Source: Penium margaritaceum
Lineage: Eukaryota; Streptophyta; Zygnematophyceae; Desmidiales; Peniaceae
DNA: 64,000 nt
NCBI GenBank assembly: GCA_023375785.1
Contig: SZWC01000095.1
Coordinates: 23,227 to 87,226 of the forward strand
Direction: 5' to 3'
Shown: positions 45,099 through 56,250 of the stretch, in pieces
Layout: each line of letters begins with the position of its first letter
Position numbering within the stretch: the first letter of the stretch is position 1
Notes under the pieces: model-generated
The model's database searches: none
Seen by the model: the letters and a program-made list of their open reading frames with translations, nothing else
What the model was told of the DNA's origin: nothing
Position numbers and translations under genes: made by a program

Positions 45099-47753
45099 TC
45101 AGTGTTCGGCCGCTGCGTTGATCATACTGATGACTCGAGTACCTGCAGAGTGCAATTCCCTATCCAATACCTTTGTCATGCAATCTGCAAGCATCTTCCT
45201 GGTCTCCACGTATTCCAGGTCCACAATCTCCTTTGCGTCCAAGTCGCGTGAATAGTGGTATCTGATGTTGATGTGCTTGGTCCGCCGGGAGATGACATCA
45301 TCCTGTGCCATTTTCATGGCGCTCTTGTTGTCGATGCGGACCTCTGTTGCCTCTGTTGTGGCACTTTTATCTCGGCAAGCAAAGTGCGTAACCATTGTTT
45401 CCCTTGCATACTTATGATAGAGCGATACACTCTGCCTCTACGGTTGAGAGGGAGACATAGTCTTGCTTTTAGCTTATCCAAGAGACAACACCACCGTTCT
45501 AGAGGTACTCAAAGCCCGAGGTGCACTTTGTGTCATCGATTCTTCCTCCCTAGTCAGCGTCTATGTAGCACACTAGCTATAGCGGATCAGATCCTTCTTG
45601 GCCTCCAAACTGGACTCCCATGTGTCGGATCTTCTGTGAATAGTGCATGATACGCTTGACTGCTTGTCAGTGCTGTGGCCCTGGATTTGCCACAAACCTG
45701 CTCACTTGTTCCACAGCATAGCAAATGTCGCAGTATATTCTTACCATGGCATACATGAGGCTGCCAACAGTAGACTGGTGCAAAATGTTCTCCATCTCAC
45801 ACCATTTTGCTTTCGTGTTGGGGCTCATGGAAGAGGAGAGCTTGACGTTTGTTGTCATGGCTGTGTTGATGGGCTTGTAGACCTCTATGTTGTAGCACTT
45901 CAGGACCTGCATGATGTACTTGGTTTGGTTCAGCTCGATGATGCCTGCTGCTTGATTGCGGTGGATGGCTATCTTAAGGTAGAACTCAAGCTTGAATTCT
46001 CCTTCATCTTGAACCTGTTGCTGAGATCTATCTTCAGCCTATTCAACCGCTCGACCGATGACAAGCAGATGATCAGGTCTTGCATGTACAGTACAACTAG
46101 CATCAAACCTTGCTCATCCTCCCGCAGATAGACACTAGGGTCATTCGGGTAATGCGTGAAGGTGAGCCCAGCCATGAGGCCGTCCATCTCCTTGTACCAT
46201 ATCCTTGGAACCAGTTTCAGCCCGTAGAGTGCTTTGAGTAATTTGCAAACCTTGCCTTCTGGAGGTTTCACTCCCTTGTCCACTTCTTCCAGCACTTCTT
46301 TGTCTAGCTTCCCATAGAGGAAAGGTGTCTTGACATCCATCAAGTGGAGCTACAGATATTTTGCAGCAGTGATGCCCAACATGGATCTCATGGAGGCAAA
46401 GGTGACGACAGGCACCAAGGTCTCCTTGTACTCTGAGTCTACATGCTGGGAAAACCCCTTTGCCACAACTCTTGCCTTGTACTTGTCGATAGTACTATCC
46501 TATTTGAAATTTTTTCGGAGTACCCACTTTGATCCCACCACGTACGCCTTTGGGGGCTTGTCCATCAGAACTCATGTTACGTTCTTATTAGTGGATGCGA
46601 GTTTGCTATCCACTGCCTCCTTCCACTTGGCCACGTCTGGCATGTTCATAGCCTCCGTTACGATGACAAGCTCTCTCTGAGCCAAGCATGACGAGTTGAG
46701 TCCGGTCTATTCGGCACTCCCTGTATTGTACTTGGACGGAGGTTTCTTCTAGCGCATACTACGCCAGATTGTTGCTAGTGGTGCTTCAAGGCTTAGTTGC
46801 TTCTGCTGCTCTTGTACTACCAGTGATCCGTTGTTTGAGGAAGAGTCACCGGCCTCAGAGTTTGACTCTTAGGTCTCGTACAACTCAGACTCTGTCTCAG
46901 AGCCCGTCGTTGTGTGTGCCTGCACAGCCCCTCTCCATAGAGTACCATCCTTCATTAACACCATCCGCCAGTTTTCTATCGCCTAATCTCCTGATTTGGG
47001 AGCATGGACAGGGTCTAGCAACTCTCCTTTGTTGAGGGCCCTTTCATCAAACTCGACATCTCGGCTCCTGATGAGCTTTCTAGCCACTTGGTCCCATAGC
47101 ATGTATGCCTTGTATGCAGTAGTCTATCTGACCATTACACACTTACAGGTGCGTGCATCCAGCTTGCAATCTCCTTCTCCTATTTGGACCTTTGCCTAGG
47201 CAGTAGACCCAAAGACCCTCAAGTGTGAGGCATTTGTCTTCTTCCCTGACCAAGCCTCCTGTGACTTCCTGAGTTGCTTCTCTTGCTGCTTCTTACCGCG
47301 CCTTCCAAGTACGGCTACCGGAGTGAGATTAACAAGGTAGCAAGCAGATCTTGTAGCTTTAGCCCAGAAACAAAGTGGGAGTTTGGCGTCAAAGAGCATG
47401 CTTCATGTCTTTACGAGGATAGTCTGGTTAATCCGCTCGGCAATGCCATTACTCTACGGCGTGTAAGGCGTGGTGGTCTGGTGGTTGATGCCGTGTTGGC
47501 TCAACCAGCCTTTGCACGCCTCGTACTCACCATTGTTTGTGTGCATTGCCATGACCTTCTTGCTTGTCTACAGCTCTACCATTGCGACAAACTCTTGCAG
47601 CTTCTCCTTGACCTCTCCCTTTGTCTTGAGGAAATAGATCCACATCTTGCGACTGTGGTCATCGATCAAGGTCAAGAAATACTTGTTGCCGCCATTCGAA
47701 GGAATGTCGAATGGTCCACACACATCGGAGTGAATCATGTGAATCTGCTTCAT
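45099..47753 (-). pseudogene. Copia-A element 3 integrase-RT-RNase H
   Basis: Reads leftward from integrase (HSDVCGPFD, HTNNGEYE, decayed) through the linker to RT (MDVKTPFLYGKLD). The RT active site reads YMQD in place of YVDD near 46082, so polymerase activity is lost. RNase H (TEATEVRIDNKSAMK, KHINIRYHY) ends at about 45099. Gag and protease are missing: the LTR at 47754 joins integrase directly. Several stops are present. Confidence 0.78.
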
Positions 47754-48450
47754 GCAACGGTCTAGAAAATGGATTCAGATACAATGGTTCCTATAGACCA
47801 CTCTTGGTATAGCAACCTAGAAATGATGTCACCCTCGAAGCCAAGGTTCCAGTTCATAGGAATCCTGAACTGGGGCTTAGACCAACCAATGCTTCTTTAG
47901 TGTCTGCCTCTGGTGGACAACTCTGTGAGGAGTCTCAAAGGTAAGAACTGTACTCAATGACCGGCAACTGACAGGTTCTTATAGTCTTAGAGCCAGCCTC
48001 TAGGCTAGGTGCGCAATGGCTCCTTGGATGAGCCACTCTGGGGGCAATCTGGATTACATCATTCCCCCCATCTACATGGCGTTGCGTGTGACTGCCAAGT
48101 GGCGCAAGCCACCAGGATGGACATTGGAATGTTCTCAGATGTCTCTTAGAACCTTCCTGTCCTCCTTTTGGTCACAAAGAAAATTAGTCACCGGGCTGGG
48201 ATTGGACCTAGTGACCTCTTGCTCCAAAGACTAATGCTGGAACATCTGCGCCACAAGGAGTTGTCCTAGGTAGTTTTTGCTGGCTATACTGTCTAGATCA
48301 GACCAAGGGGACTCGATCCAAAAGGCGCAGTGCATGCCTTGAATATCTGGACCAGACTTAGGGGTCTTACTCCAAAGGAGCAGTGCATGCCTAGTCCGTC
48401 CAACGCCTTTCGAAATATCAACCATGGACAAGGAGCATATCAGGTCAACA
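47754..48450 (-). repeat. Copia-A LTR shared by two minus-strand copies
   Basis: An A LTR starting TGTTGACCTGATATG at 48450 and missing its last 30 or so bases at 47754. To its right is the RNase H end of element 4; to its left, integrase of element 3. It sits like an LTR in an LTR-int-LTR-int tandem. Confidence 0.78.
48192..48266 (-). other. tRNA-like block in Copia-A LTR (48.2 kb)
   Basis: Minus-strand A-box-like TGGCGCAGATG (48253-48243), the best match of the set to the tRNA A box, and B-box-like AGGTCCAATCC (48209-48199), 33 bases apart. Confidence 0.55.
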
Positions 48451-50202
48451 AACTCTTCCTTGCACTTTTGTCCACATGCTGTGAGATCTCTCCTCTCTCC
48501 AGCAATCTTGGCCTATGTCTTTGTCCGCTGCGTTGACCATACCAATGCTTCGAGTACCTGCAGAATTCAATTGGCTGTCTAGGGCCTTTGTCATGCATTG
48601 TACGAGCATCTTCCTGGTCTTCACGTATTTCAGGTCCACGATCTCCTTTGCGACCAGGTCAGGTGGGTAGTGGAACCTGATGTCGATGTGCTTGATCTGC
48701 CGGGAGATGACATCCTCTTGTGCAATCTTCATGGCGCTCTTGTTGTCGATGCGGACCTCTATTGCCTTTGTTTGTGGTACTTTCATTTCGGCAAGCAAAG
48801 TGCGTAGCCACTGTGTCTCCTTGCATGCTTCTGAAAGAGCGATATACTTTGCCTCAGCAGTAGAGAGGGAGATACACTCTTGCTTTCTGGTTGCCAAAGA
48901 GACTGCATCACCGTTCAAGAGGTACACAAAGCCCGAGGTGGACTTTATGTCATCAATTCATCCTCCCAAGTCAGTGTGTGTATAGCATACCAACCGCAGC
49001 GTGTCAGATCCTTCTCCGCCTTCAAACTGGAGTCCTATATGTCAGCTCTTTTGTAGATAGCGGATGATGCGCTTGACTGCTTACCAATGTTGTGGCCCTT
49101 GATTGGCCACAAACTTGCTCACTTGTCCCTCAACATAGCAAATATCAGGACATGTTCCTACCATGGTATAGATGAGGCTGCCAACAGCAAACTGGTAGGG
49201 AATGTTCTCCATCTCATGCTATTTTGCTTCCGTGCTGGGACTCAAGGAGGAGGAGAGCTTGATGTCTGTTGTCATGGGTGTGCTGACGGGCTTGCAATCC
49301 TCTATGTTGTAGCGCTTGAGGACATCCATGATGTACTTGGTCTGATTCCACTCGATGGTACATGTTGGTCGATTGCGGTGGATGGCTATCCGAAAGTAGA
49401 GCTCGAGCGAACCCATGTCCTTCATCTTGAATGTGTTGCGGAGATGTATCTTCAGCTTGTTCAACAGCTCAACCGATGACGAACAGATGATTAGGTCATC
49501 CACGTAAAGTGGAACCAGCATGAAGCCTTACTCATCCACCCGTACATAGATTCTAGGGTCATTCTTGCAGTGCGTGAAGGTGACCTGGCCATGAAGCCGT
49601 CCACCTCCTTGTACCATATCCTTGGTGTCTCTTTCAGCCCGTGGAGTGCTTTGACCAGTTTGCAAACCTTCCCTTCAGAAGCTTTCACTCCCTCAAGCAC
49701 TTCCATCAAAGTGCTTTCTCTTTGCCTTGCCTTGGAGGCATGGTTGATACAACTTTTTGGACTTTCCCTCATCCTTGGCATTGCATTCCTCCATCCCATG
49801 AACCACTTCGTCCTACTGCATAGCTTGTACATTGCTGTCGGCCACATGGCCAAACCACCTACTGCGCAGTTCAGCATCTGTGTTGGTAGAGTTGGCCGTC
49901 TTGGTGACAGCTTGTGATGAAACATCAGGCTTTGGAGACTTGGACTCTTCAACTGCCGCATATCCCTCATTTGTACAGCACATAGAGTCCATCTACTCTT
50001 AGGACCTGTGCAACAAGACTCTCCTTGGGATAGGAGACCTTGATATCCTTGTTCTTGACAATCATGGCCTCATCCTCCGTGAAGACCAGCGTCATGTCGT
50101 GGTCCGCGATTTTGGACACTCACAAAGGATTTGCGGTAAAAGACGGCATGTAGACAACATTGTCCAGCTTCAAGTCTTTTTCCGCTCCGTTCACGTTGAT
50201 GA
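48451..50202 (-). pseudogene. Copia-A element 4, integrase deleted
   Basis: From right to left: the protease/pre-integrase region (VVYMPSFTANPL-type) from about 50202, a jump near 49715 from the integrase zinc finger (KARQRE) straight to RT (LMEVLEGVKASEGKVCKL), YVDD near 49499 (LYVDDLIICSSS), then RNase H 48927-48451 (STAEAKYIAL, RIDNKSAMK). The whole integrase core is absent. The right edge at about 50203 is a head-to-head junction with a plus-strand A copy. Confidence 0.75.
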
Positions 50203-51053
50203 TGATGGCTGAGAGCGTGCCGATAACCAAGGGAGCGGCATTATTCAACCGTGGAGCCTATGGGCTCGACTCTGGCACGAACCACCACTCTTCAAGTGAG
50301 AAGGATGGGTTCATCTCCATTAGGGACTCTAAACGTCGCTTCTGGTGGACCAATGGCAACCTTGTCCATGCGCAAGGCGAGGGAGATAAGTTGATCAACA
50401 TCAACGTGAACGGTCCTGAAACGTTGAAGTTGGAGAACGTTGTCTACATGCCGTCTTTTGCGGTAAACCTCTTATCAGTGTCTAGAATCATGGACCATAA
50501 CATGACAGTCGTCTTCACGCAGGAGGAGGGCGTGATTGTTAAGAACAAGGACATCAAGATCTCCTACCTCAAGGAGAATCTTGTCGCACAGGTTCTAAGA
50601 GTTGATGGGCTCTACGTGCTGCAGACCAAACCCCTTAAAACTACAAATGAGGGATATACAGCGGTTGAAGAGCCCAAGTCTCCAAAGCCTGATGTTGCAC
50701 CACAAGCCGTCACCACGGCGGCCAATTCCATCGACACAGATGCTGAGCTGTGGGACAGACGGTTTGGCCATGTGGCCGACAGTACAGTGCAAGCTATGGA
50801 GTAGCACGAAGTGGTTCATGGAATGGAGGGATGCAAGGCCAAGGATGAGGGACAGTGAAAGAAGCTGTGTGAGCCATGTTTCCACGGCAAGGCAAAGATA
50901 AAGTCCTTTGAGCGTAGTGGGCAACGTGCGCCAAAAATCTTGTACCTGATTCACTCTGTGTGTGTAGACCATTCCGTACCCCTTCAAACGGCGGTAGCAA
51001 GTATTTCTTGACCTTCATTGATGACCACAGTTGAAAGATGTGGATCTAGTTCC
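50203..51053 (+). pseudogene. Copia-A element 5, left part (protease to integrase)
   Basis: A 214-codon frame (50160-50804) with MMAESVPITKGAAL, the intact protease motif LDSGTNHHSS, pre-integrase (NVVYMPSFAVNLLSV) and the integrase zinc finger (RRFGHVADSTVQAME). Stops follow at 50802 and 50857. The core begins (HSVCVDHS, FIDDHS) and is split at 51053 by a nested Copia-B element. The right part resumes at 56251. Confidence 0.78.
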
Positions 51054-51935
51054 TGTTGGGAAAGGAGCCATCTGGCTCAGTTTCAGGTCCACAGGAGCAA
51101 GTTCCAGGAAAGTGCTAGATGCCTACTCCGATTGCCGATCCGACTTCACCATTGGAAAGATCAGGTGGCAAAATGTCTACGGTCTAAGCTTGAGGTCCAG
51201 GGTCAAGACCTGATGGGAGAAATATCCAAAAAGGTGCTTGGTCTTAGGATTGCCTTGTCAGAGTGTGCTGACTAGGATAAAGGTACCTCTCCTTACTTTT
51301 TAGGTGAGGTGAGATCCTTGTGTGCTAGCCATGGACACATGGCAATTCTCCATGGGTTTGTGGGTTATGTGACCACTAGGAGTGTGCCATGAGAGCATTC
51401 TCTAGCTCTCTAGGTCGTGTGTGAGTGGTCAGCCTGATTGCTAGGCTGATTTCCTCCCTTGTGTGAGATTATGGACTCTAGTGTGTGAGCCTTAGCCTCC
51501 ATGGCTAAGTGGTGTGGCTTGTGAGAGGGCTGACTTGCCCAAGCTCTAGCNGTACCTCTCCTTACTTTTTAGGTGAGGTGAGATCCTTGTGTGCTAGCCA
51601 TGGACACATGGCGATTCTCCATGGGTTTGTGGGTTATGTGACCACTAGGAGTGTGCCATGAGAGCATTCTCTAGCTCTCTAGGTCGTGTGTGAGTGGTCA
51701 GCCTGATTGCTAGGCTGATTTCCTCCCTTGTGTGAGATTATGGACTCTAGTGTGTGAGCCTTAGCCTCCATGGCTAAGTGGTGTGGCTTGTGAGAGGGCT
51801 GACTTGCCCAAGCTCTAGCACTATATGTACTCCATCATTTTGAGTGATTGAACAACCATTCTTCAGCACAAGTGATGCCCTTCCAATCACACATGCTCGC
51901 TGCTCCAAGGCTCCCTCTCTCCTCAAGTTCCAACA
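51054..51935 (+). repeat. 5' LTR of Copia-B element 7
   Basis: TGTTGGGAAAGG to TTCCAACA. An N at 51551 is followed by a repeat of 51283-51550, an unmerged overlap. The LTR also lacks about 110 bases that the 3' LTR has, between TTGAGG and GGTCCAGGG near 51193. Confidence 0.82.
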
Positions 51936-51937
51936 TT

Positions 51938-51950
51938 TGGTATCAGAGCC
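51938..51950 (+). promoter_or_regulatory. Primer-binding site of Copia-B element 7
   Basis: TGGTATCAGAGCC two bases after the LTR end, an exact complement of the plant initiator-Met tRNA 3' end as used by many plant copia elements. Confidence 0.88.
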
Positions 51951-52582
51951 AAGTTCTGCCACTTCCAGCCAGCACAGGCCATCAATTTGAGAGTGACGGG
52001 GTGGTGTGAAACCTTCACCAGATTTGACAATCGACCACTGGATCTTCAAGATCAAGAGACAATCTTTCCAACAAGCTCACGATTCCGAAGATCCAACGAT
52101 CGGATTGAGAGTTATACTCAAAACGAGGTCGGCCAGGGCTATACTCTTCTCTATGAGTAAGACTGTCGCCTTGTGATGACCATAACTCTCTCATTTCTTT
52201 GTCAAATTTAAAACGTGGCACATGCGAATTGTAGTATTTTTCCTAAGCTTTCCATTGGTGCAAAAATATTTGCATTCCATCGATTTGTTTGGGAGAAACG
52301 CCGTTTACAAACTGGCTGGTTGGAGTTGGAGTAGGAGCACAAGCATACCCTGTTTTCAAGAGGGCATATCTTTATAAATCCCCTGTTGATGACCCTGTTT
52401 TATGGGTCGATCTGAAAGGTTTTGAGCTCAATTTTCCAGTGGTGGGCTCCGTTTTTCAAAATTCCCAGTCTGCTGGCACCTACAGTCCAATTTCTGTCAG
52501 ACAGATTTCTGGCAGAAGCAGCAGCAGAAGCAGGGGTAGCGCCGCCATCCAAGGGCAGCGCTGAGTATCACCAAGGCTCAAA

Positions 52583-53440
52583 ATGGCAGCAGCTAGCGTT
52601 GTGACAGCAGCCCAGCCTTTGGAGAGGCTGGAGGGATGCGCCAACTTCACGTTTTGGAAGATCCGTATCCGCCTCCTTTTGGAGGAGAGGGGCTTGTGGG
52701 AGGTGGTGAGCGACGAGCCGGCTCCAGTTCCACAGGCAAAAGGCATCACCGCAGCGCAGGTGGTGGCGGGGAAGACGCCGCAAAAGGGTGCAGCTGATGC
52801 GGGTTCTTTTGCAGCTGTACCAGCGACGTACGAGGAGTGGAAGAAGAAGGACAGGTAGGCCTACAGGTTGCTTGTTAACACCATCTCCAACCCGCATCTT
52901 CAGTACGTGAGTGACAAGGCTACTGGGGTGGGACACGTTGTGCAAGAAGTATTAGAGCAAGGATCCTGCATTCCTCATGCTTTTGGAGGAAAAGATGATG
53001 GCGCTGAAAATGCAGGGTGGTGAAGGGATGGAGGCGTATCTGGATAGGGCAAAGGAGCTGGCGAAGCAGCTGAGAGCGGCCGCCAATCCTGTGGAAGAGA
53101 CGCGCTTCATCCTCCTCTTGCTGAGGGGACTCCCAACCAGCTACGACACGGTACGAGAGACGCTGGAGTGCCAGCCAACTCTCGACCTCGACTTCATCTG
53201 CACATACCTGGTGCAGGTGGAATTGCGTCGCAATGTGGCAAAGCGCAATGGCGGCAGCAGCAGTGAAGTAGCTTTCATGGCCATGGGCTCACGCAACCAG
53301 TAGCAGCAGCAGTCCGGGCAGCAGAGAGGCAAGAAGAAGGGCAAGTGCCACTATTGCCAGAAAGAGGGGCACTACAAGAAAGAGTGCTTCAAGTCCAAGA
53401 GGGACCAGAAAGAGTAGCAGCAGCAGCAGCAGCAGCAAAA
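52583..53440 (+). pseudogene. Copia-B element 7 gag
   Basis: ATG at 52583 (MAAASVVTAAQPLERLEGCANF). TAG replaces CAG after KKKDR near 52856. A short deletion/frameshift follows near 52922-52955 (TGVGHVVQEVL). The frame recovers in 52977-53303 and then meets a TAG at the polyQ start near 53302. The knuckle CHYCQKEGHYKKEC lies near 53346-53389 and is followed by KRDQKE-TAG-polyQ. Confidence 0.8.
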
Positions 53441-53516
53441 GCAGCAATCTCCATAGCAACAGCAGCAGCAGTCACAGCAACGCCAGCAGCAGCAGCAGCA
53501 GCAGAACCAGACTAGC

Positions 53517-55400
53517 GTGCGCCATTTTGGCAACATGAACGTCGCCAAGGAGGTGCGCGACCGCCTCTTCATGGCGAAGTCTGACATGTCGCAGAAGGAA
53601 AAGGCGGATCTGGCATGGTACAAGGACTCGGGGTGTACCAAGAGTCTGACGCACCACAAGGAGTGGTTCATACAGCTGCTCTCCATTCCTCCTCGGCCGA
53701 TTGCTTTNGGTGATGATCGGGTGGTGTATGCTGAGGGGATTGGGATTGTGGAGATGTGGTTGGAGACCCCGCGTGGCATTGAAGTGGGAGTTTTCCATGG
53801 CGTGCTGTATGTGCCTGATGCTGCGTTCAACCTTCTCTCAGTGTCCTCTCTCACCAACACAGGACTGCGCGTTGTCTTCGATGATGACTATGGCTACATC
53901 CTCAACAAGGAAACAGGAGAGGAGTTGGCCAAGTCGGTGAAGGAGGGCGACATGTACCGCCTGCTGGGGGCGACCAAGATCCCGCGTGAGCAGAGTCTTG
54001 CAGCAGTGGTGCAGGCGACAGATTGTGAGATCTGGCATGCGCGCTACGGCCACATTGGCATGCGCGCCTTGCAGCAGCTTCAAGCAAAGCAGATGGTGCG
54101 TGACCTGCCTACCATCTCTAACTTTGAGCAGCAGTTATGCATCGGATGTTTGGAGGGGAAGCAACACCGCGAGGCGTTCTCTGGAGCAGGGGAGCGTGCA
54201 AAAGAGGTGTTGGAGCTGGTCCACACGGATTTGTGCGGACCGATGCAGACCCAGAGCTTTGGAGGCTCTAGGTATTTTCTCACCTTCATTGATGATTTCA
54301 GCCGTTACACTGCTGTGTACTTCCTTTCCTCCAAGGACCAGTGCTTTGACAAATTCAAGGAGTTCAAGGCCATGGTGGAGAACCAATCTGGCAAGAAGAT
54401 CAAGGCGTTGCGTAGCGACCGCGGTGGAGAGTACCTGAGTAAGGAATTCCAGGACTACCTCGCAGCAGCTGGCATCAAGGCGCAGCGTACCGCGCCGTAC
54501 TCGCTGCAGCAGAACGGTGTAGCAGAACGCGCCAACCGTACCATTGTGGAGTCGGCGCGCTCCATGCTGCACGCGGCCCGGCTGACCTACGACTTCTGGG
54601 CTGAAGCCGTGAGCACTGCGGTCTATATCAAGAACCGCAGTCCAACCGATGCCCTGGAGCAGATGACGCCGTACGAGGCGTGGTTCGGCAAGAAGCCGAG
54701 CGTGGGTCATCTTCGCGCGTTTGGCAGCTTGGCGCACATGCACGTGCCAAAGGAGAAGCGACAAAAGTGGGACGCGAAGAGTACGCAGATGCTGATGATT
54801 GGCTACGACGTGGCAAGCAAGGCGTATCGCCTCTACGAGAGGGATACAGGCCACGTCATCATCTCCAGGGATGTCGTCTTCAACGAGAGCAACGTCATCG
54901 GCACCAACATCGTGTGTGAAGAGGCAGCAGAACTAGCAGCTGACGAGACAGTGGGAGCAGAAATTCTTCCTGACCCAGTTTCTCCCGATCCTTCCTCCAC
55001 TGTGACAGTGGGAGAATCACTCTACTCTCCCATGTCTGATGTTGCATATACAGCAGCTTCATCGGCAAAAGCAGAGGAGGGAGATGTAGCACTACCAGCA
55101 GCAGCAGTTGTGCCAGCAGTACCGCGCCAGCCGCCTGCTAACGCTCCAGCACCAGGTCGCAGGTACCCTCTTAGGATACGTTACAAGCCTGGTGAGCGCG
55201 GCCATTTCTGGATGCTGCAGAAACCAGAACAGATGAACGTCGCAGTTGCAGCGGGGAACAGATGGAAACCTGGAAAAGTACAAGGCGAGGCTGGTCGCCA
55301 AGGGCTACTCGCAGCAGGAGGGCATCGACTACACAGAAACGTTTGCCACTGTTGCAAAGTTTGCCTCTGTGCGCACGCTCCTCTCTTATGCAGCAGTTGA
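53517..55400 (+). CDS. Copia-B protease-integrase ORF with intact DD35E
   Basis: A 627-codon frame. Protease motif [10 protein letters not shown] at about residues 37-46, pre-integrase domain to about residue 190, zinc-binding H-H-C-C ([18 protein letters not shown]), and a catalytic core with HTDLCGPM (D238), RSDRGGEY (D301) and AERANRT (E337). D301 and E337 are separated by exactly 35 residues. The linker to RT follows. At about 55253 a deletion shifts the frame, so the last 45 or so residues are not native. Translation would depend on passing the upstream stops in the polyQ segment. RT is almost wholly deleted, so the copy cannot move by itself. Confidence 0.8.
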   Translation: MRHFGNMNVAKEVRDRLFMAKSDMSQKEKADLAWYKDSGCTKSLTHHKEWFIQLLSIPPRPIAXGDDRVVYAEGIGIVEMWLETPRGIEVGVFHGVLYVPDAAFNLLSVSSLTNTGLRVVFDDDYGYILNKETGEELAKSVKEGDMYRLLGATKIPREQSLAAVVQATDCEIWHARYGHIGMRALQQLQAKQMVRDLPTISNFEQQLCIGCLEGKQHREAFSGAGERAKEVLELVHTDLCGPMQTQSFGGSRYFLTFIDDFSRYTAVYFLSSKDQCFDKFKEFKAMVENQSGKKIKALRSDRGGEYLSKEFQDYLAAAGIKAQRTAPYSLQQNGVAERANRTIVESARSMLHAARLTYDFWAEAVSTAVYIKNRSPTDALEQMTPYEAWFGKKPSVGHLRAFGSLAHMHVPKEKRQKWDAKSTQMLMIGYDVASKAYRLYERDTGHVIISRDVVFNESNVIGTNIVCEEAAELAADETVGAEILPDPVSPDPSSTVTVGESLYSPMSDVAYTAASSAKAEEGDVALPAAAVVPAVPRQPPANAPAPGRRYPLRIRYKPGERGHFWMLQKPEQMNVAVAAGNRWKPGKVQGEAGRQGLLAAGGHRLHRNVCHCCKVCLCAHAPLLCSS

Positions 55401-55497
55401 GGACTTCTGCAGGTCGCTGATTTCTGCACCAAGCCAGTGACCCGTGAGAAGCAGCAGTTCTGCATGAAGGCATGTGGACTCAGCCCACTCTGACTGC
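55401..55497 (+). pseudogene. RT-to-RNase H deletion scar
   Basis: RT sequence (55253-55410, [14 protein letters not shown] to [10 protein letters not shown]) is followed directly by the last RNase H codons ([25 protein letters not shown] at about 55492). About 1.4 kb is missing relative to element 3. Confidence 0.75.
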
Positions 55498-55512
55498 GGC
55501 AAAGTGGGAGAT
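55498..55512 (+). promoter_or_regulatory. Polypurine tract of Copia-B element 7
   Basis: GGCAAAGTGGGAGAT directly before the 3' LTR start TGTTGGG. It is conserved in B copies at 10361, 18275, 33365 and 59702. Confidence 0.8.
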
Positions 55513-56012
55513 TGTTGGGAAAGGAGCCATCTGGCTCAGTTTCAGGTCCACAGGAGCAAGTTCCAGGAAAGTACCAGATGCCTGCTCCGATTGCCAATCC
55601 GACTTCATCATTGGAAAGATCAGGTGGCAAAATGTCTACGGTCCAAGTTTGAGGCCGATCCAATGGTCGGATTGGGACATATGAATTTTCGAAGTTTCGG
55701 GGGTCATGGACCGTCGATGTCTGGGTGGGCATGGGTGATGGCTCCATGCCTTAGCCTGAGAAAAGAAAAAGGCAAGAGGTCCAGGGTCAAGACCTGATGG
55801 GAGAAATATCCAAAAAGGTCCTTGGTCTTAGGATTGCCTTGTCAGAGTGTACTGACTAGGATAAAGGTACCTCTCCTTACTTTTTAGGTGAGGTGAGATC
55901 CTTGTGTGCTAGCCATGGACACATGGCGATTCTCCATGGGTTTGTGGGTTATGTGACCACTAGGAGTGTGCCATGAGAGCATTCTCTAGCTCTCTAGGTC
56001 GTGTATGAGTGG

Positions 56013-56033
56013 TCAGCCTGATTGCTAGGCTGA
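56013..56033 (+). promoter_or_regulatory. LTR hairpin I
   Basis: A perfect 7-bp inverted repeat, TCAGCCT and AGGCTGA, around a 7-base loop GATTGCT. It occurs at the same place in nearly all B LTRs of the window. Confidence 0.6.
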
Positions 56034-56074
56034 TTTCCTCCCTTGTGTGAGATTATGGACTCTAGTGTGTGAGC

Positions 56075-56093
56075 CTTAGCCTCCATGGCTAAG
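56075..56093 (+). promoter_or_regulatory. LTR hairpin II
   Basis: A perfect 7-bp inverted repeat, CTTAGCC and GGCTAAG, around a 5-base loop TCCAT, 41 bases after hairpin I. It is conserved in most B LTRs. Confidence 0.6.
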
Positions 56094-56135
56094 TGGTGTG
56101 GCTTGTGAGAGGGCTGACTTGCCCAAGCTCTAGCT

Positions 56136-56144
56136 CTATATGTA
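56136..56144 (+). promoter_or_regulatory. TATA-like box of Copia-B LTR
   Basis: CTATATGTA, kept in almost every B LTR of the window, about 107 bases before the LTR end. It is the likely core promoter and would put transcription start near the ATCATTTTGAGTGAT motif. Inferred from position and conservation only. Confidence 0.5.
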
Positions 56145-56250
56145 CTCCATCATTTTGAGTGATTGAACAACCATTCTTCAGCACAAGTGATGCCCTTCCA
56201 ATCACACATGCTCGCTGCTCCAAGGCTCCCTCTCTCCTCAAGTTCCAACA

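Larger units (their letters stand above)
51054..56250 (+). mobile_element. Copia-B element 7, complete ends, nested in Copia-A
   Basis: 5' LTR 51054-51935, PBS 51938-51950, leader, gag, protease, integrase, remnant RT, polypurine tract and 3' LTR 55513-56250. The 5 bases before (GTTCC, 51049-51053) equal the 5 bases after (GTTCC, 56251-56255), which is a perfect target duplication. The interrupted A integrase reads across once one copy is removed. Two internal deletions remove the linker-RT start (near 55253) and most of RT-RNase H (near 55410). Confidence 0.9.
55513..56250 (+). repeat. 3' LTR of Copia-B element 7
   Basis: A full 738-bp LTR, a good reference for the family: TGTTGGGAAAGGAGCC start, TTCCAACA end, two palindromic hairpins and a TATA-like box. 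Confidence 0.88.

Noticed and set aside
53413-53515. CAG/CTG microsatellite as an independent repeat locus
   Set aside because: It encodes the polyQ linker between gag and protease and occurs in every B copy, so it is part of the element.
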